7,317 nt of DNA, taken from assembly GCA_030624785.1 (NCBI GenBank), contig JAUXJK010000100.1:1-7317 (forward strand). Direction: 5' to 3'. Numbering within the stretch: the stretch's first letter is position 1; each line of letters opens with the position of its first letter. Below, piece by piece: positions 1 through 6,313 of this stretch. The position numbers and the translations under genes are program-made. This DNA is from Actinomycetes bacterium. GTDB lineage: Bacteria; Actinomycetota; Thermoleophilia; Gaiellales; Gaiellaceae. The notes under the pieces were generated by a model that saw only the letters and a program-made list of their open reading frames with translations, was not told the origin of the DNA and did not search any database.

Positions 1-1177
1 GAACCGTCGCCAGGGCATCGGGAGTATGCGCGTAGTCCACGATCACCGTGAACGGTCGGTCGTGTTTGATCGCCTCAAACCGTCCAGGTACGCCCTTCAC
101 GTGTTCGAGTCCGCGCTTTGTCATGTCATCAGGAATGTCCAGGAGCCGGGCGATTGCGATCGCCGCAAGCAGGTTCTCGGCGTTGAATCGGCCCCTGAGT
201 TCACTTCTGACCGCGAGATCGCCCACGACGAGACTTGTACCTTGCCGCTCGATCAAGATCTCATCGGGCGAAACGTCGGCGGGAGAATCCAGGGAAAACG
301 TGACAACCCGGGAGCCGCTCGCTCCGAGCTCTTCGGCCAGCCGCTTGCCATAAGCATCTCCGACATTCACTGCGGCATATGGCCGATTGCCAGCTTCATC
401 TTGTGTGAAGAAAGGATCACGCTTGGCCTGAAAATAGGCATCCATCGAACGATGGAAGTCGAGGTGATCTTGCGTGAGATTGGTGAAGGCCAGGACGCGA
501 AACCGCGTTGCGACGAGCCGCTGCAGCGCGGCGGCATGCGAGGAGACCTCCATCGCGCAGCTTCGGTCGCCGGCGTCACGCATCTCGGCGAACGCGCGCT
601 GAAGATCCGCGGATTCCGGCGTCGTACGTACCGCCCCACGTCGCTCGCCGCCGATCCGACGCTCGATCGTCCCCAACAGCCCGGGACGCCTTCCCGCGGC
701 TGCAAGGATGGCGTAGACAAGAAACGTGGTCGTCGTCTTTCCGTTGGTACCCGTCACACCGACCAGGTCGATATCGCGGGTCGGAGCGCCATATACAGCA
801 TCGGCGGCGAACCCCATGGCTCGCCGCGAATCTTTCACGATGAGCTGCGGCACGTCGTGTTCGAGTTCGCGTTCAACGATCAGCGCGACAGCCCCGGCGT
901 CAACCGCAGCCTCAGCAAAGGTGTGCCCATCCACCTCCTGCCCCGGCACGCATACGAACACGGAGCCCGCAGGCACGTCACGGCTGTCGTATGCGACCTC
1001 GTGGACCGTTACAGGAGCTGGATGGGCGGTTATCTCGGCCGCGATGGCCACACTGAGATCTACCAGCTCGATGGCCGTCGATTTTACCACCGCTGCATCG
1101 CCATCCCAGCTCGCTGCGTTGACGGCTGTTGACGGGCTGCTGAGCGGGAACTCAACCACGAGCGGCAGCTGTGACAC
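1..1177 (-). CDS. murE: UDP-N-acetylmuramyl peptide synthetase MurE, 3' end cut by window
   Basis: MurE is the cytoplasmic Mur ligase that adds the third amino acid (usually meso-diaminopimelate or lysine) to UDP-MurNAc-L-Ala-D-Glu using ATP. Translating the minus strand gives about 392 residues without a stop up to the window edge. Visible motifs: YDSR near the N-terminus, the P-loop GVTGTNGKTTT (residues 140-150), TTPES (185-189), MEVSSHA (209-215), TNLTQDHLDFH (232-242), the probable carbamylated lysine in YFQAK (K252), FNAEN, and DYAHTPDAL (from 381). Family members have about 490-500 residues, so roughly 100 C-terminal residues are missing, including the DNPR-type motif that decides DAP or lysine; the substrate cannot be called. 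The start chosen is GTG at 1175-1177, 16 bases after the ftsI stop, with an AAGG four bases upstream. A second GTG at 1088-1090 would give a shorter N-terminus. The gene is the last visible one of the dcw run. Confidence 0.95.
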   Translation of the reverse strand, partial: MSQLPLVVEFPLSSPSTAVNAASWDGDAAVVKSTAIELVDLSVAIAAEITAHPAPVTVHEVAYDSRDVPAGSVFVCVPGQEVDGHTFAEAAVDAGAVALIVERELEHDVPQLIVKDSRRAMGFAADAVYGAPTRDIDLVGVTGTNGKTTTTFLVYAILAAAGRRPGLLGTIERRIGGERRGAVRTTPESADLQRAFAEMRDAGDRSCAMEVSSHAAALQRLVATRFRVLAFTNLTQDHLDFHRSMDAYFQAKRDPFFTQDEAGNRPYAAVNVGDAYGKRLAEELGASGSRVVTFSLDSPADVSPDEILIERQGTSLVVGDLAVRSELRGRFNAENLLAAIAIARLLDIPDDMTKRGLEHVKGVPGRFEAIKHDRPFTVIVDYAHTPDALATV

Positions 1178-1193
1178 GTCGCCTTCGTGATGC

Positions 1194-2873
1194 TCAACGG
1201 GAACGGTTGTTCGGACCCACCTCGAGATGCGTCAGCGCCGCCTCGGTTATCTGCGCGAACAGAGGTGCCGCCACCGTACCGCCAAAGATCTCCTGTTGAG
1301 GCTCGTCGACGGAGACGAACACCACAACTCGAGGCTCGTCGGCAGGAGCAAAGCCAACGAATGATGCGACATATCGTTCGGTGGAATAGAAACCGGTCGG
1401 TTCGACCTTCGCTGCCGTGCCCGTCTTGCCGGCAACTCGGTATCCCGAGATCGCGGCCTTTGACCCTGAGCCGGAGGCAACCACGCCCTCGAGCATTCGG
1501 GTGAGCTGCCGCGCAGTCTTCTTACTGATCACTCGCGCGCGTTCAGGTTGGACGGACTCGACCTCTCGCCCGTCGATCCGCTCGACGAGGCGTGGTTTCA
1601 CGAGCTTCCCACCATTCGCGATTGACGAGTAGAGCGCAGCCATCTGGATGGGGGTCACCGAGATTCCCTGTCCGAGCGGCACGTTCGCGATCGTCGAGCC
1701 TGACCACTCCGATCGCGGTATGACAATCCCTTCAACCTCACCTGGATAGTCGATGCCGGTCGTGCTACCAAAGCCGAAGTTCTCGATCCATGCCTCGAGT
1801 CGCGGCGACCCAAGGTTCAGCGCGAGCGTGATCGTGCCGACGTTCGACGAGCGCGCGAGGATCTCGGAAACGGTCATCACCTCTGTGCCGCGATTCTCGA
1901 CTTCGCCGATCGTCCGGTCAGCCACGTCGATCTGCCGCTCCAGGTTGAAAGAGCTGCTCGGCTTATGGATTCCCTCTTCGAGTACACCAGCGATCGTGAC
2001 GACCTTGAACGTCGAACCGGGCTCGTAGGAGTCGGTTACGGCTCGATTGCGCCGCTCGTCGGGCCCGACATCGCTGCCGTCGCCGGGATCGAAGCCAGGC
2101 TCCACCACCATCGCCAGGATCGAACCATTGTGCGGGTTCATGACGATTGCGGTCGCGGCCTTGGCCTTCCAAAAGCCGCGCGCGCGACGCACGAGTCGTT
2201 CCACCTTCAGTTGAAGGCGGTGATCGATCGACAGATAGAGATCGTGCCCTTCTTTGACCGGAGCTTCGTCGAGGACGTTGATCGTTCGTCCGAAGGGATC
2301 AGAAAGCACCGTCGTCTCGCCCACGCGGCCAGAGAGGAGCTCGTCATAGTGGCTTTCGATTCCTTCGAGACCCTTGTTGTCGAGTCCGGCGAAACCCACC
2401 ACCTCGCTGGCCACCCCACGTTGCGGGTAGATACGGCGCTCCTCAGACTCAAACCCAATGCCCGCTAGGCCGCGATCTTCGAGACGCGCGGCGAGCTTCG
2501 GCTCGGCTTTTCGAGCCACGTAGACAAAGCCTCGCTCGGTATCCGAGAGCAGCTCGAGGACACGATCCTCAGGCAGCTCGAGGTCGCCCGCAACGATCTT
2601 CGCGACCGCTGGGGGATCGTTGATCTGTTGCGGATTGGCGAAGACGCTGGTTCGGAGCTCGCCGATCGCTAGCTCGCGTCCATTGCGATCAAAGATCGTG
2701 CCGCGCCGCGGCTCGATCAAGACCGTCCTCCGGGATTGAGCATCTGCCTGCGCATCCAGCGATGTCGACTGCACACCCTGGAGCCAGGCGGCACGGGCGA
2801 GAGCGATCGACAGGAGAACGGCGAACGCGACGATCAGGATCCTGATCCGTCGATCAGAGATGCGGCCGGTCAC
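1194..2873 (-). CDS. ftsI: FtsI/PbpB-type peptidoglycan transpeptidase (class B penicillin-binding protein)
   Basis: This is a membrane-anchored D,D-transpeptidase that cross-links septal peptidoglycan and works with the FtsW-FtsQLB divisome. The 559-residue product has a short basic cytoplasmic start, one membrane anchor (about residues 10-28), the class B N-terminal motif RRGTIFDRNGRELA (57-70) and the transpeptidase domain. All three penicillin-binding motifs are intact: S287-T-F-K290 (catalytic serine), S342-S-N344 and K483-T-G485. The protein ends about 75 residues after KTG and has no PASTA domains. The start is GTG at 2871-2873; its bases overlap the ftsL-like stop as GTGA, which points to translational coupling, since only a weak ribosome-binding sequence precedes it. 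The stop is TGA at 1194-1196. The division-specific paralogue is favoured over an elongation or sporulation PBP because of its place between ftsL and murE. Confidence 0.95.
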   Translation of the reverse strand: MTGRISDRRIRILIVAFAVLLSIALARAAWLQGVQSTSLDAQADAQSRRTVLIEPRRGTIFDRNGRELAIGELRTSVFANPQQINDPPAVAKIVAGDLELPEDRVLELLSDTERGFVYVARKAEPKLAARLEDRGLAGIGFESEERRIYPQRGVASEVVGFAGLDNKGLEGIESHYDELLSGRVGETTVLSDPFGRTINVLDEAPVKEGHDLYLSIDHRLQLKVERLVRRARGFWKAKAATAIVMNPHNGSILAMVVEPGFDPGDGSDVGPDERRNRAVTDSYEPGSTFKVVTIAGVLEEGIHKPSSSFNLERQIDVADRTIGEVENRGTEVMTVSEILARSSNVGTITLALNLGSPRLEAWIENFGFGSTTGIDYPGEVEGIVIPRSEWSGSTIANVPLGQGISVTPIQMAALYSSIANGGKLVKPRLVERIDGREVESVQPERARVISKKTARQLTRMLEGVVASGSGSKAAISGYRVAGKTGTAAKVEPTGFYSTERYVASFVGFAPADEPRVVVFVSVDEPQQEIFGGTVAAPLFAQITEAALTHLEVGPNNRSR

Positions 2874-3331
2874 GGATTCTCGGCACGCCTCGTCGGAAGC
2901 TTCACGTACCGAACGTCTCCTGACGCTGGTGCGACCAGACCAAGGTTCTTGTGTGCCGCGAACTCAATCTTTCCGACAGCTCCCGCTCGAGAAAGATCTG
3001 TTTCCAGTTGACGTCGCTCGTCACGCAACAACGCAATCCGTGTATCCAGATCGTCAGCCTGCATGCGCTGACGGAGCGCAGCGACATTCAGCGCGACGAT
3101 GCCCGTGAGCAGAGTCGCCACCGCAAGAATGACGACGACCGGGCGAGCCAACCGCGGACGCGCGAACGCAGTTCGTCGATTGACAAGCTCATCGTCTGAG
3201 TAGGGCCGCCGAAGGGTGAGGCGCCCGGAAATTGCTCGTGTGATGGCGGGACGCGCCCCCTCCCCCGGGGACGCGTCCCGATCAGACCGTGGAGCGGCAC
3301 GCGCCCGGGCTCCTGATGCCGGGCTGGCCAT
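2870..3331 (-). CDS. ftsL: FtsL-like divisome membrane protein
   Basis: The 153-residue protein has the layout of FtsL (septum formation initiator type): a basic, Ala/Pro/Arg-rich cytoplasmic tail of about 60 residues, one hydrophobic segment at about 64-84, then a charged heptad-like stretch (about 85-117) and a C-terminal tail with LGLVAP and YVKL, similar to the conserved end of FtsL/FtsB proteins. Such proteins form the FtsQ-FtsL-FtsB subcomplex that activates FtsWI at the septum. Sequence conservation in this family is poor, so the name rests on topology and on the position between rsmH and ftsI. The ATG at 3329-3331 lies one base after the rsmH stop, with AGGAG about 12 bases upstream inside rsmH. 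The stop overlaps the ftsI start (GTGA). The N-terminal tail is longer than in proteobacterial FtsL, and its codons carry a strong inverted repeat (3247-3280). Confidence 0.85.
   Translation of the reverse strand: MASPASGARARAAPRSDRDASPGEGARPAITRAISGRLTLRRPYSDDELVNRRTAFARPRLARPVVVILAVATLLTGIVALNVAALRQRMQADDLDTRIALLRDERRQLETDLSRAGAVGKIEFAAHKNLGLVAPASGDVRYVKLPTRRAENP
3247..3280. repeat. Long inverted repeat within the 5' part of the ftsL-like gene
   Basis: CGGGACGCG (3247-3255) pairs perfectly with CGCGTCCCG (3272-3280). After one mismatch, CCCC (3257-3260) pairs with GGGG (3267-3270), leaving a six-base loop. The structure would form in the ftsL message about 50-85 bases after its start codon. 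It falls in codons 18-29, which encode a probably disordered R/D/A/S/P/G/E tail. Confidence 0.6.
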
Positions 3332-3332
3332 T

Positions 3333-4313
3333 TCAGGTGCTCGCTCCTGCGGCCGTTCGCTGGGCAGCGCGCAAGCGCGCCGATGCTGACCGTGGGTTCT
3401 CAGCCACCTCGCCTGGAGATGGCCGGACGGCCTTACGTGTCACGAGCTCCATCTGCGGCGTCAACTGACAAACGCACACCGGGAGGTCGGGCGGACACGT
3501 ACATGGATCAACCTGAGATTTCAGAAATCGTTTCACGAGGCGATCTTCGAGAGACTGGAAACTGATGACGACCAGCCGTCCACCCGGTCTCAGAATCTCG
3601 AGCGCGGCTGGGAGGGCTCGCTCGAGCGAGCCCAACTCGTCATTGACGGCAATGCGGAGAGCCTGAAACACTCGTTTTGCCGGGTGTCCGTCGCCGAAAC
3701 GACGTGGCGCTGGCACAGCTTGTCGAATCGTCTCGACGAGATCCTTGGTTCGCTCGTATGGTCGCTGCGAACGGCGTTCAACAAGAGCTCGTGCGATCTG
3801 TCTCGCGTGCCGCTCCTCGCCGTAGCGACGGAACGCATCTGCGAGATCGCGTTCTGGGAGCGTGTTGACTAGGTCGGCTGCTGAGACGGGCGCCGCCGGA
3901 TCCATGCGCATGTCGAGAGGCGCATCGACAGCGTAGGAGAAACCCCGCTCGGGCCGGTCGAGCTGCATGCTCGACATTCCGAGATCGAAGAACACACGGT
4001 CTACGCGAACGTCGTTGGCCGCTAGCTGTCGAAGCAAGACATCGAACTCGCCGCGCAGAAGCCGCGTAGCGCTCGTCGTCGACGCTGCTAGCGATTCGAA
4101 ATAGGGCCTCACATCGGGATCGCGATCAATAGCGATCAGCTTGCCCCTACCATCAAGGCGGTCGATGAACTCCCCAGAGTGTCCACCAGCCCCAAAGGTC
4201 GCGTCCACGACCGTCTCACCGGGCTGGACGTCGAGGAGTTCGACTACTTCACTGCTGAGAACCGGGACATGATCATTGGTCTCCGGCAAGGCTCTGAGCA
4301 ACACGTTCGGCAT
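3333..4313 (-). CDS. rsmH: 16S rRNA (cytosine1402-N4)-methyltransferase RsmH (MraW)
   Basis: RsmH uses S-adenosylmethionine to methylate N4 of C1402 in the decoding region of 16S rRNA. The 326-residue product shows HVPVL near the start, the SAM-binding VDATFGAGGHS (36-46), AIDRDPD (61-67), FFDLGMSS (108-115), RGFSYAVDAPLDMRMD (123-138), PAKRVFQALRIAVNDEL (211-227), VISFQSLEDR (249-258) and the C-terminal ENPRSASARLRAAQR. A C-T-C...C-V-C cysteine group (271-282) is also present. The length matches the usual 300-330 residues. The open frame extends upstream to 4469, but ATG at 4311-4313 is chosen because AGGAGGTG stands nine bases before it and the family starts just ahead of HVPVL. This start lies inside the end of mraZ (41-base overlap). 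The stop is one base before ftsL. Confidence 0.96.
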   Translation of the reverse strand: MPNVLLRALPETNDHVPVLSSEVVELLDVQPGETVVDATFGAGGHSGEFIDRLDGRGKLIAIDRDPDVRPYFESLAASTTSATRLLRGEFDVLLRQLAANDVRVDRVFFDLGMSSMQLDRPERGFSYAVDAPLDMRMDPAAPVSAADLVNTLPERDLADAFRRYGEERHARQIARALVERRSQRPYERTKDLVETIRQAVPAPRRFGDGHPAKRVFQALRIAVNDELGSLERALPAALEILRPGGRLVVISFQSLEDRLVKRFLKSQVDPCTCPPDLPVCVCQLTPQMELVTRKAVRPSPGEVAENPRSASARLRAAQRTAAGAST

Positions 4314-4704
4314 TCCTCTCCACCTCCTCCATCTGCTGTCGCCAAGCGTCTCGTTCCCAGATCTCTGCGTGATCGCGGAGACCGGCAACGACAACGTCTC
4401 GGTCGAGTCGTGCGTGATCCATGAGCCCCTGCGGAACGACAACGCGGCCCTGCCGGTCCAGTCCGGCATCGGAGGCGCCGGCGTAGATGAAGCGACTCAT
4501 CTGGCGTGCCTCCTGTGAAAAGGGGTCAAGGTCGGCAAGTCGAACTGAGACCAGCTGGTCCCATGCGCTCTTCGTGTAGACGACGACGCATCCGTCCATA
4601 CCCCTTGTGAGAAATACACCGTCGACAAATGCCTCACGAAAGCGCGCTGGCAACGTGAGCCGGTTCTTCTCATCGATTGTGTGTTCATAGGTACCGAGCA
4701 GCAT
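4273..4704 (-). CDS. mraZ: MraZ, dcw-cluster transcriptional regulator
   Basis: MraZ is a nucleoid-associated DNA-binding protein with two SpoVT-AbrB (swapped-hairpin) repeats; in E. coli it represses its own dcw promoter. The 143-residue product contains both repeats: DEKNRLTLPARFRE at 11-24 and DRQGRVVVPQGL at 83-94, each in the position typical of the family, and the length is normal. It is the first gene of the dcw run. ATG at 4702-4704 is preferred because GAGGAA lies about seven bases upstream; the in-frame TTG directly before it (4705-4707) would add one residue. The 3' end overlaps rsmH by 41 bases. Four GTGG(G/A) boxes lie 18-52 bases upstream of the start, which suggests autoregulation. 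Confidence 0.95.
   Translation of the reverse strand: MLLGTYEHTIDEKNRLTLPARFREAFVDGVFLTRGMDGCVVVYTKSAWDQLVSVRLADLDPFSQEARQMSRFIYAGASDAGLDRQGRVVVPQGLMDHARLDRDVVVAGLRDHAEIWERDAWRQQMEEVERNAERVAQSLAGDQ
4321..4328 (-). promoter_or_regulatory. Strong ribosome-binding site of rsmH
   Basis: On the minus strand AGGAGGTG is a near-complete match to the anti-Shine-Dalgarno end of 16S rRNA, with nine bases between AGGAGG and the ATG at 4313. It lies inside the mraZ coding region, in codons for the Glu-rich MEEVE stretch. It decides the rsmH start and allows initiation while mraZ is still being translated. Confidence 0.8.
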
Positions 4705-4721
4705 CAAAGGGTTCCTCGCCT

Positions 4722-4756
4722 TCCACGAGACCCCACTCTACCCCACTTTATCCCAC
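4722..4756 (-). promoter_or_regulatory. Four direct GTGG(G/A) repeats, probable MraZ operator
   Basis: Read on the minus strand, GTGGG occurs at 4752-4756, 4742-4746 and 4732-4736, and GTGGA at 4722-4726. Each pair is separated by exactly five bases, giving a 10-base, one-helical-turn period. Known for the family: E. coli MraZ binds TGGGN direct repeats with five-base spacers upstream of mraZ. Here the boxes sit directly upstream of a mraZ gene, in the same orientation, and overlap the predicted promoter and the probable transcription start. A fifth GTGGG at 4773-4777 is one base out of phase. That MraZ binds here is inferred, but the match is specific. Confidence 0.85.
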
Positions 4757-4763
4757 ATCGCAA
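4735..4763 (-). promoter_or_regulatory. Candidate sigma-70 type promoter of the dcw operon
   Basis: On the minus strand, TTGCGA (4758-4763) and TAGAGT (4735-4740) are separated by 17 bases. Each matches four of six positions of the -35 and -10 consensus. Transcription would begin near 4728, about 25 bases before the mraZ ATG, and the MraZ boxes would overlay the spacer, the -10 and the start point. The hexamers are imperfect and overlap the repeats, so the assignment is tentative. Confidence 0.4.
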
Positions 4764-4817
4764 CCCCAACGGCCCACGCGTGCCTCAAACAGCCGAGGTC
4801 ACAACCTCCAGCCCACC

Positions 4818-4833
4818 GCGCCGATGACGGCGC
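4818..4833 (-). terminator. GC hairpin after the sugar kinase gene, possible terminator
   Basis: GCGCCG and CGGCGC form a perfect six-base stem around a four-base loop, 20-35 bases beyond the kinase stop codon. No run of T follows on the minus strand, so it is not a canonical intrinsic terminator. It could be a U-less terminator, or play no role. It lies between the kinase and the mraZ promoter region, where a transcript end would be expected. Confidence 0.3.
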
Positions 4834-4853
4834 TGCTCTCAAGATTGGACGGT

Positions 4854-5660
4854 CTAGAGGTGCGGGCGCCCGAGCGCGCCCCGGCGCGTGAGCGCATCGG
4901 CTCCGCAGGACGCGGCGAAGGTCAGAGCCTCCGCGGCCTGCGTTCGACGCCCGAGTGCGTATGCAAGCCCGGCGGCAAAGGAGTCGCCACATCCGTAGGT
5001 GTCCTCGCGTGGGCCCTGGAGGCGCTGCGCGCGGAACGGTCCGCCTGGATGCGCCCACCCGCCGAGGCTCCCGGACGTTACAACGGCGATCCCTGGCGAA
5101 GGGTCGAGGCTAGCGGGCACGTACTGCTCCTTCTCGTCGGAGCCGCTACCGACCACCGCGTCAACGTGTATCGACGCGGCCTGCAGCAGAGCGAGCTCGC
5201 GCGATGTCGCTACGAGCACACCGGCTCGCCGAGCGTGCAATAACGCTGCTCGATCTCCCGCGGTGAAATACGCCGCATCCGCTCCGTCGAGATCGTCCCA
5301 GCAGAGCTCGTCGCCAGCGCAGGGAGCGTGCCTCTCTCCAATCAAAGTGATCGTCCGCTCGCCCACCTCGTCGAGAAAGACGGTGGCGCGTCGCTGTGGC
5401 GCGTCTCGCCAGGCCACCTCCATCCGCACACCGCACGCCTCGAGCTCCCGTTTGGCGCGTCGACCGAGCTCGTCATCGCCAAGAGCGGTGAACATCACGA
5501 CTTCGTCGGCGAGCTCTGCCAGCCGCGCAGCGGCGACGCCGCCTCCTCCACCCGGCTCCTGCCACGACTCCAATGCCGTCACGACCTCCCCCGGCTTGGG
5601 AACATTCTCGACGCGGAGGAACTCAATCCACTCAACGTGTCCGACGACAGCAGCTCGCAT
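4854..5660 (-). CDS. PfkB/ribokinase-family sugar kinase, substrate unknown
   Basis: A cytoplasmic kinase that should transfer phosphate from ATP to a sugar or nucleoside hydroxyl. From ATG at 5658-5660 the product has 268 residues. It carries both family signatures: the glycine-rich GGGGGVAAARLAEL near residues 37-50, followed by FTALGDDELGRR, and DTYGCGDSFAAGL (220-232) with the catalytic-base aspartate D226 and the anion-hole glycines. The last stretch, with AASCGADALTRRGALGRP, resembles the normal C-terminus. The protein is somewhat shorter than typical ribokinase (about 300). No substrate-specific motif is recognised. An in-frame ATG at 5715-5717 would add 19 residues; the shorter start is preferred because MRAAVVGHVEWIE fits the first strand of the fold, but no strong ribosome-binding site supports either. 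The gene diverges from the sigma factor gene and lies upstream of mraZ on the same strand. Confidence 0.85.
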   Translation of the reverse strand: MRAAVVGHVEWIEFLRVENVPKPGEVVTALESWQEPGGGGGVAAARLAELADEVVMFTALGDDELGRRAKRELEACGVRMEVAWRDAPQRRATVFLDEVGERTITLIGERHAPCAGDELCWDDLDGADAAYFTAGDRAALLHARRAGVLVATSRELALLQAASIHVDAVVGSGSDEKEQYVPASLDPSPGIAVVTSGSLGGWAHPGGPFRAQRLQGPREDTYGCGDSFAAGLAYALGRRTQAAEALTFAASCGADALTRRGALGRPHL

Positions 5661-5773
5661 CGTGGCCCATTGTCGCTCACTACGCCGATCGACGACGATC
5701 GCCTGCACGACGCACATTGCGGATCGTGATAGACCTCACACGAAACCGCTTCTGGACGTTTCCCCTTGTGAGC
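5661..5773. promoter_or_regulatory. Divergent intergenic region between kinase and sigma factor genes
   Basis: These 113 bases separate two outward-facing genes and so must hold their promoters unless the longer starts (5717 on minus, 5768 or 5726 on plus) are used. No convincing -35/-10 pair, ECF-type GGAAC element or operator palindrome could be picked out by eye. The only repeated motif is CGATCG-like sequence around 5686-5702. Confidence 0.4.
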
Positions 5774-6313
5774 ATGCACATACCTCCGTTCGAAATCGTG
5801 TACCGCCAGTACCGAGACGAGATCTACGGCTACATGCGCGCGCGGCTAGCGCGCGAGGACGCGGCCGACGCATTCCAGGAAACGCTCCTTCGTGCCCTCC
5901 GCACATACGAAAAGCTGGAACACGAGCGAGAGCTTCGTGCGTGGCTCTACACAATCGCGCGGAGCGTGCTCGCCGATAGAGCGCGTCGCGCGGCACGGCG
6001 TCCCGTCGAGGTCGCGGCGTGCGACGCGCAGGAATCGAAAGCCCATGCAAGTTGCGACGCAACCGGAGCGGCGCTCTCCGATAGTGGACTCGCCGAGCTA
6101 ACCGACGAGCTTCCTGCGACGGAGCGAGCGGCAGTCGTGCTGCGATATGCCTTCGACATGGAGTACGACGACATCGGCAGAGCTCTCGAGTCGAGCTCGG
6201 ACGCCGCCCGCCAGGCCGCGTCAGCCGGCGTTCGCCGTCTCCGGAGACAACTCGGCGAAAGCGGTAACTCGCCAGGCCATCGGTCCGAACCCGAGCCGGG
6301 AGGTTCTGAATGA
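5774..6313 (+). CDS. ECF-like RNA polymerase sigma-70 factor
   Basis: A sigma factor that would direct RNA polymerase to a special promoter set. The 179-residue product has region 2 at about 6-73 (YRQYRDEIYGYM, DAADAFQETLLRAL, then RAWLYTIARSVLADRARR, the core-binding and -10 recognition part), a linker of about 35 residues, and region 4 at about 105-160 (LTDELPATERAAVVLRYAF, then YDDIGRALESSSDAARQ as helix-turn-helix for the -35 element). Regions 1 and 3 are absent, as in group 4 (ECF) factors. ATG at 5774 is chosen because the homology begins there; GTG at 5768 is possible, and the frame is open further upstream with non-sigma-like sequence. The ribosome-binding site is weak. The stop overlaps the ogt start (ATGA). 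No anti-sigma gene is visible. The target promoters are unknown. Confidence 0.88.
   Translation: MHIPPFEIVYRQYRDEIYGYMRARLAREDAADAFQETLLRALRTYEKLEHERELRAWLYTIARSVLADRARRAARRPVEVAACDAQESKAHASCDATGAALSDSGLAELTDELPATERAAVVLRYAFDMEYDDIGRALESSSDAARQAASAGVRRLRRQLGESGNSPGHRSEPEPGGSE
6298..6303 (+). promoter_or_regulatory. Ribosome-binding site of ogt inside the sigma factor gene
   Basis: GGGAGG lies six bases before the ATG at 6310 and within the last codons of the sigma factor gene. It supports this start of ogt and direct translational coupling through the ATGA junction. Confidence 0.75.

Noticed and set aside
26..1132. Plus-strand open frame of 368 codons opposite murE
   Set aside because: It is fully antisense to a clear MurE sequence, has no recognisable motif and has an Arg/His-rich composition typical of a shadow frame in GC-rich DNA.
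2832..2847. Perfect 16-base palindrome GATCAGGATCCTGATC as an operator site
   Set aside because: It lies in the codons for the R-I-L-I membrane anchor of FtsI, where repeated Ile/Arg/Leu codons readily create it, and no promoter is expected there.
4314..4469. Upstream extension of the rsmH reading frame
   Set aside because: These codons lie inside mraZ in another frame, show no family similarity, and the ATG at 4313 has a near-perfect ribosome-binding site.
5573..5773. Upstream extension of the sigma factor reading frame
   Set aside because: The first 67 codons overlap the kinase gene on the other strand and do not look like sigma sequence; region 2 begins directly after the ATG at 5774.
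4999..5979. Plus-strand open frame of 326 codons across the kinase and the sigma factor start
   Set aside because: It is antisense to the PfkB kinase and out of frame with the sigma factor. The product is Ser/Arg/Thr-rich with no domain.
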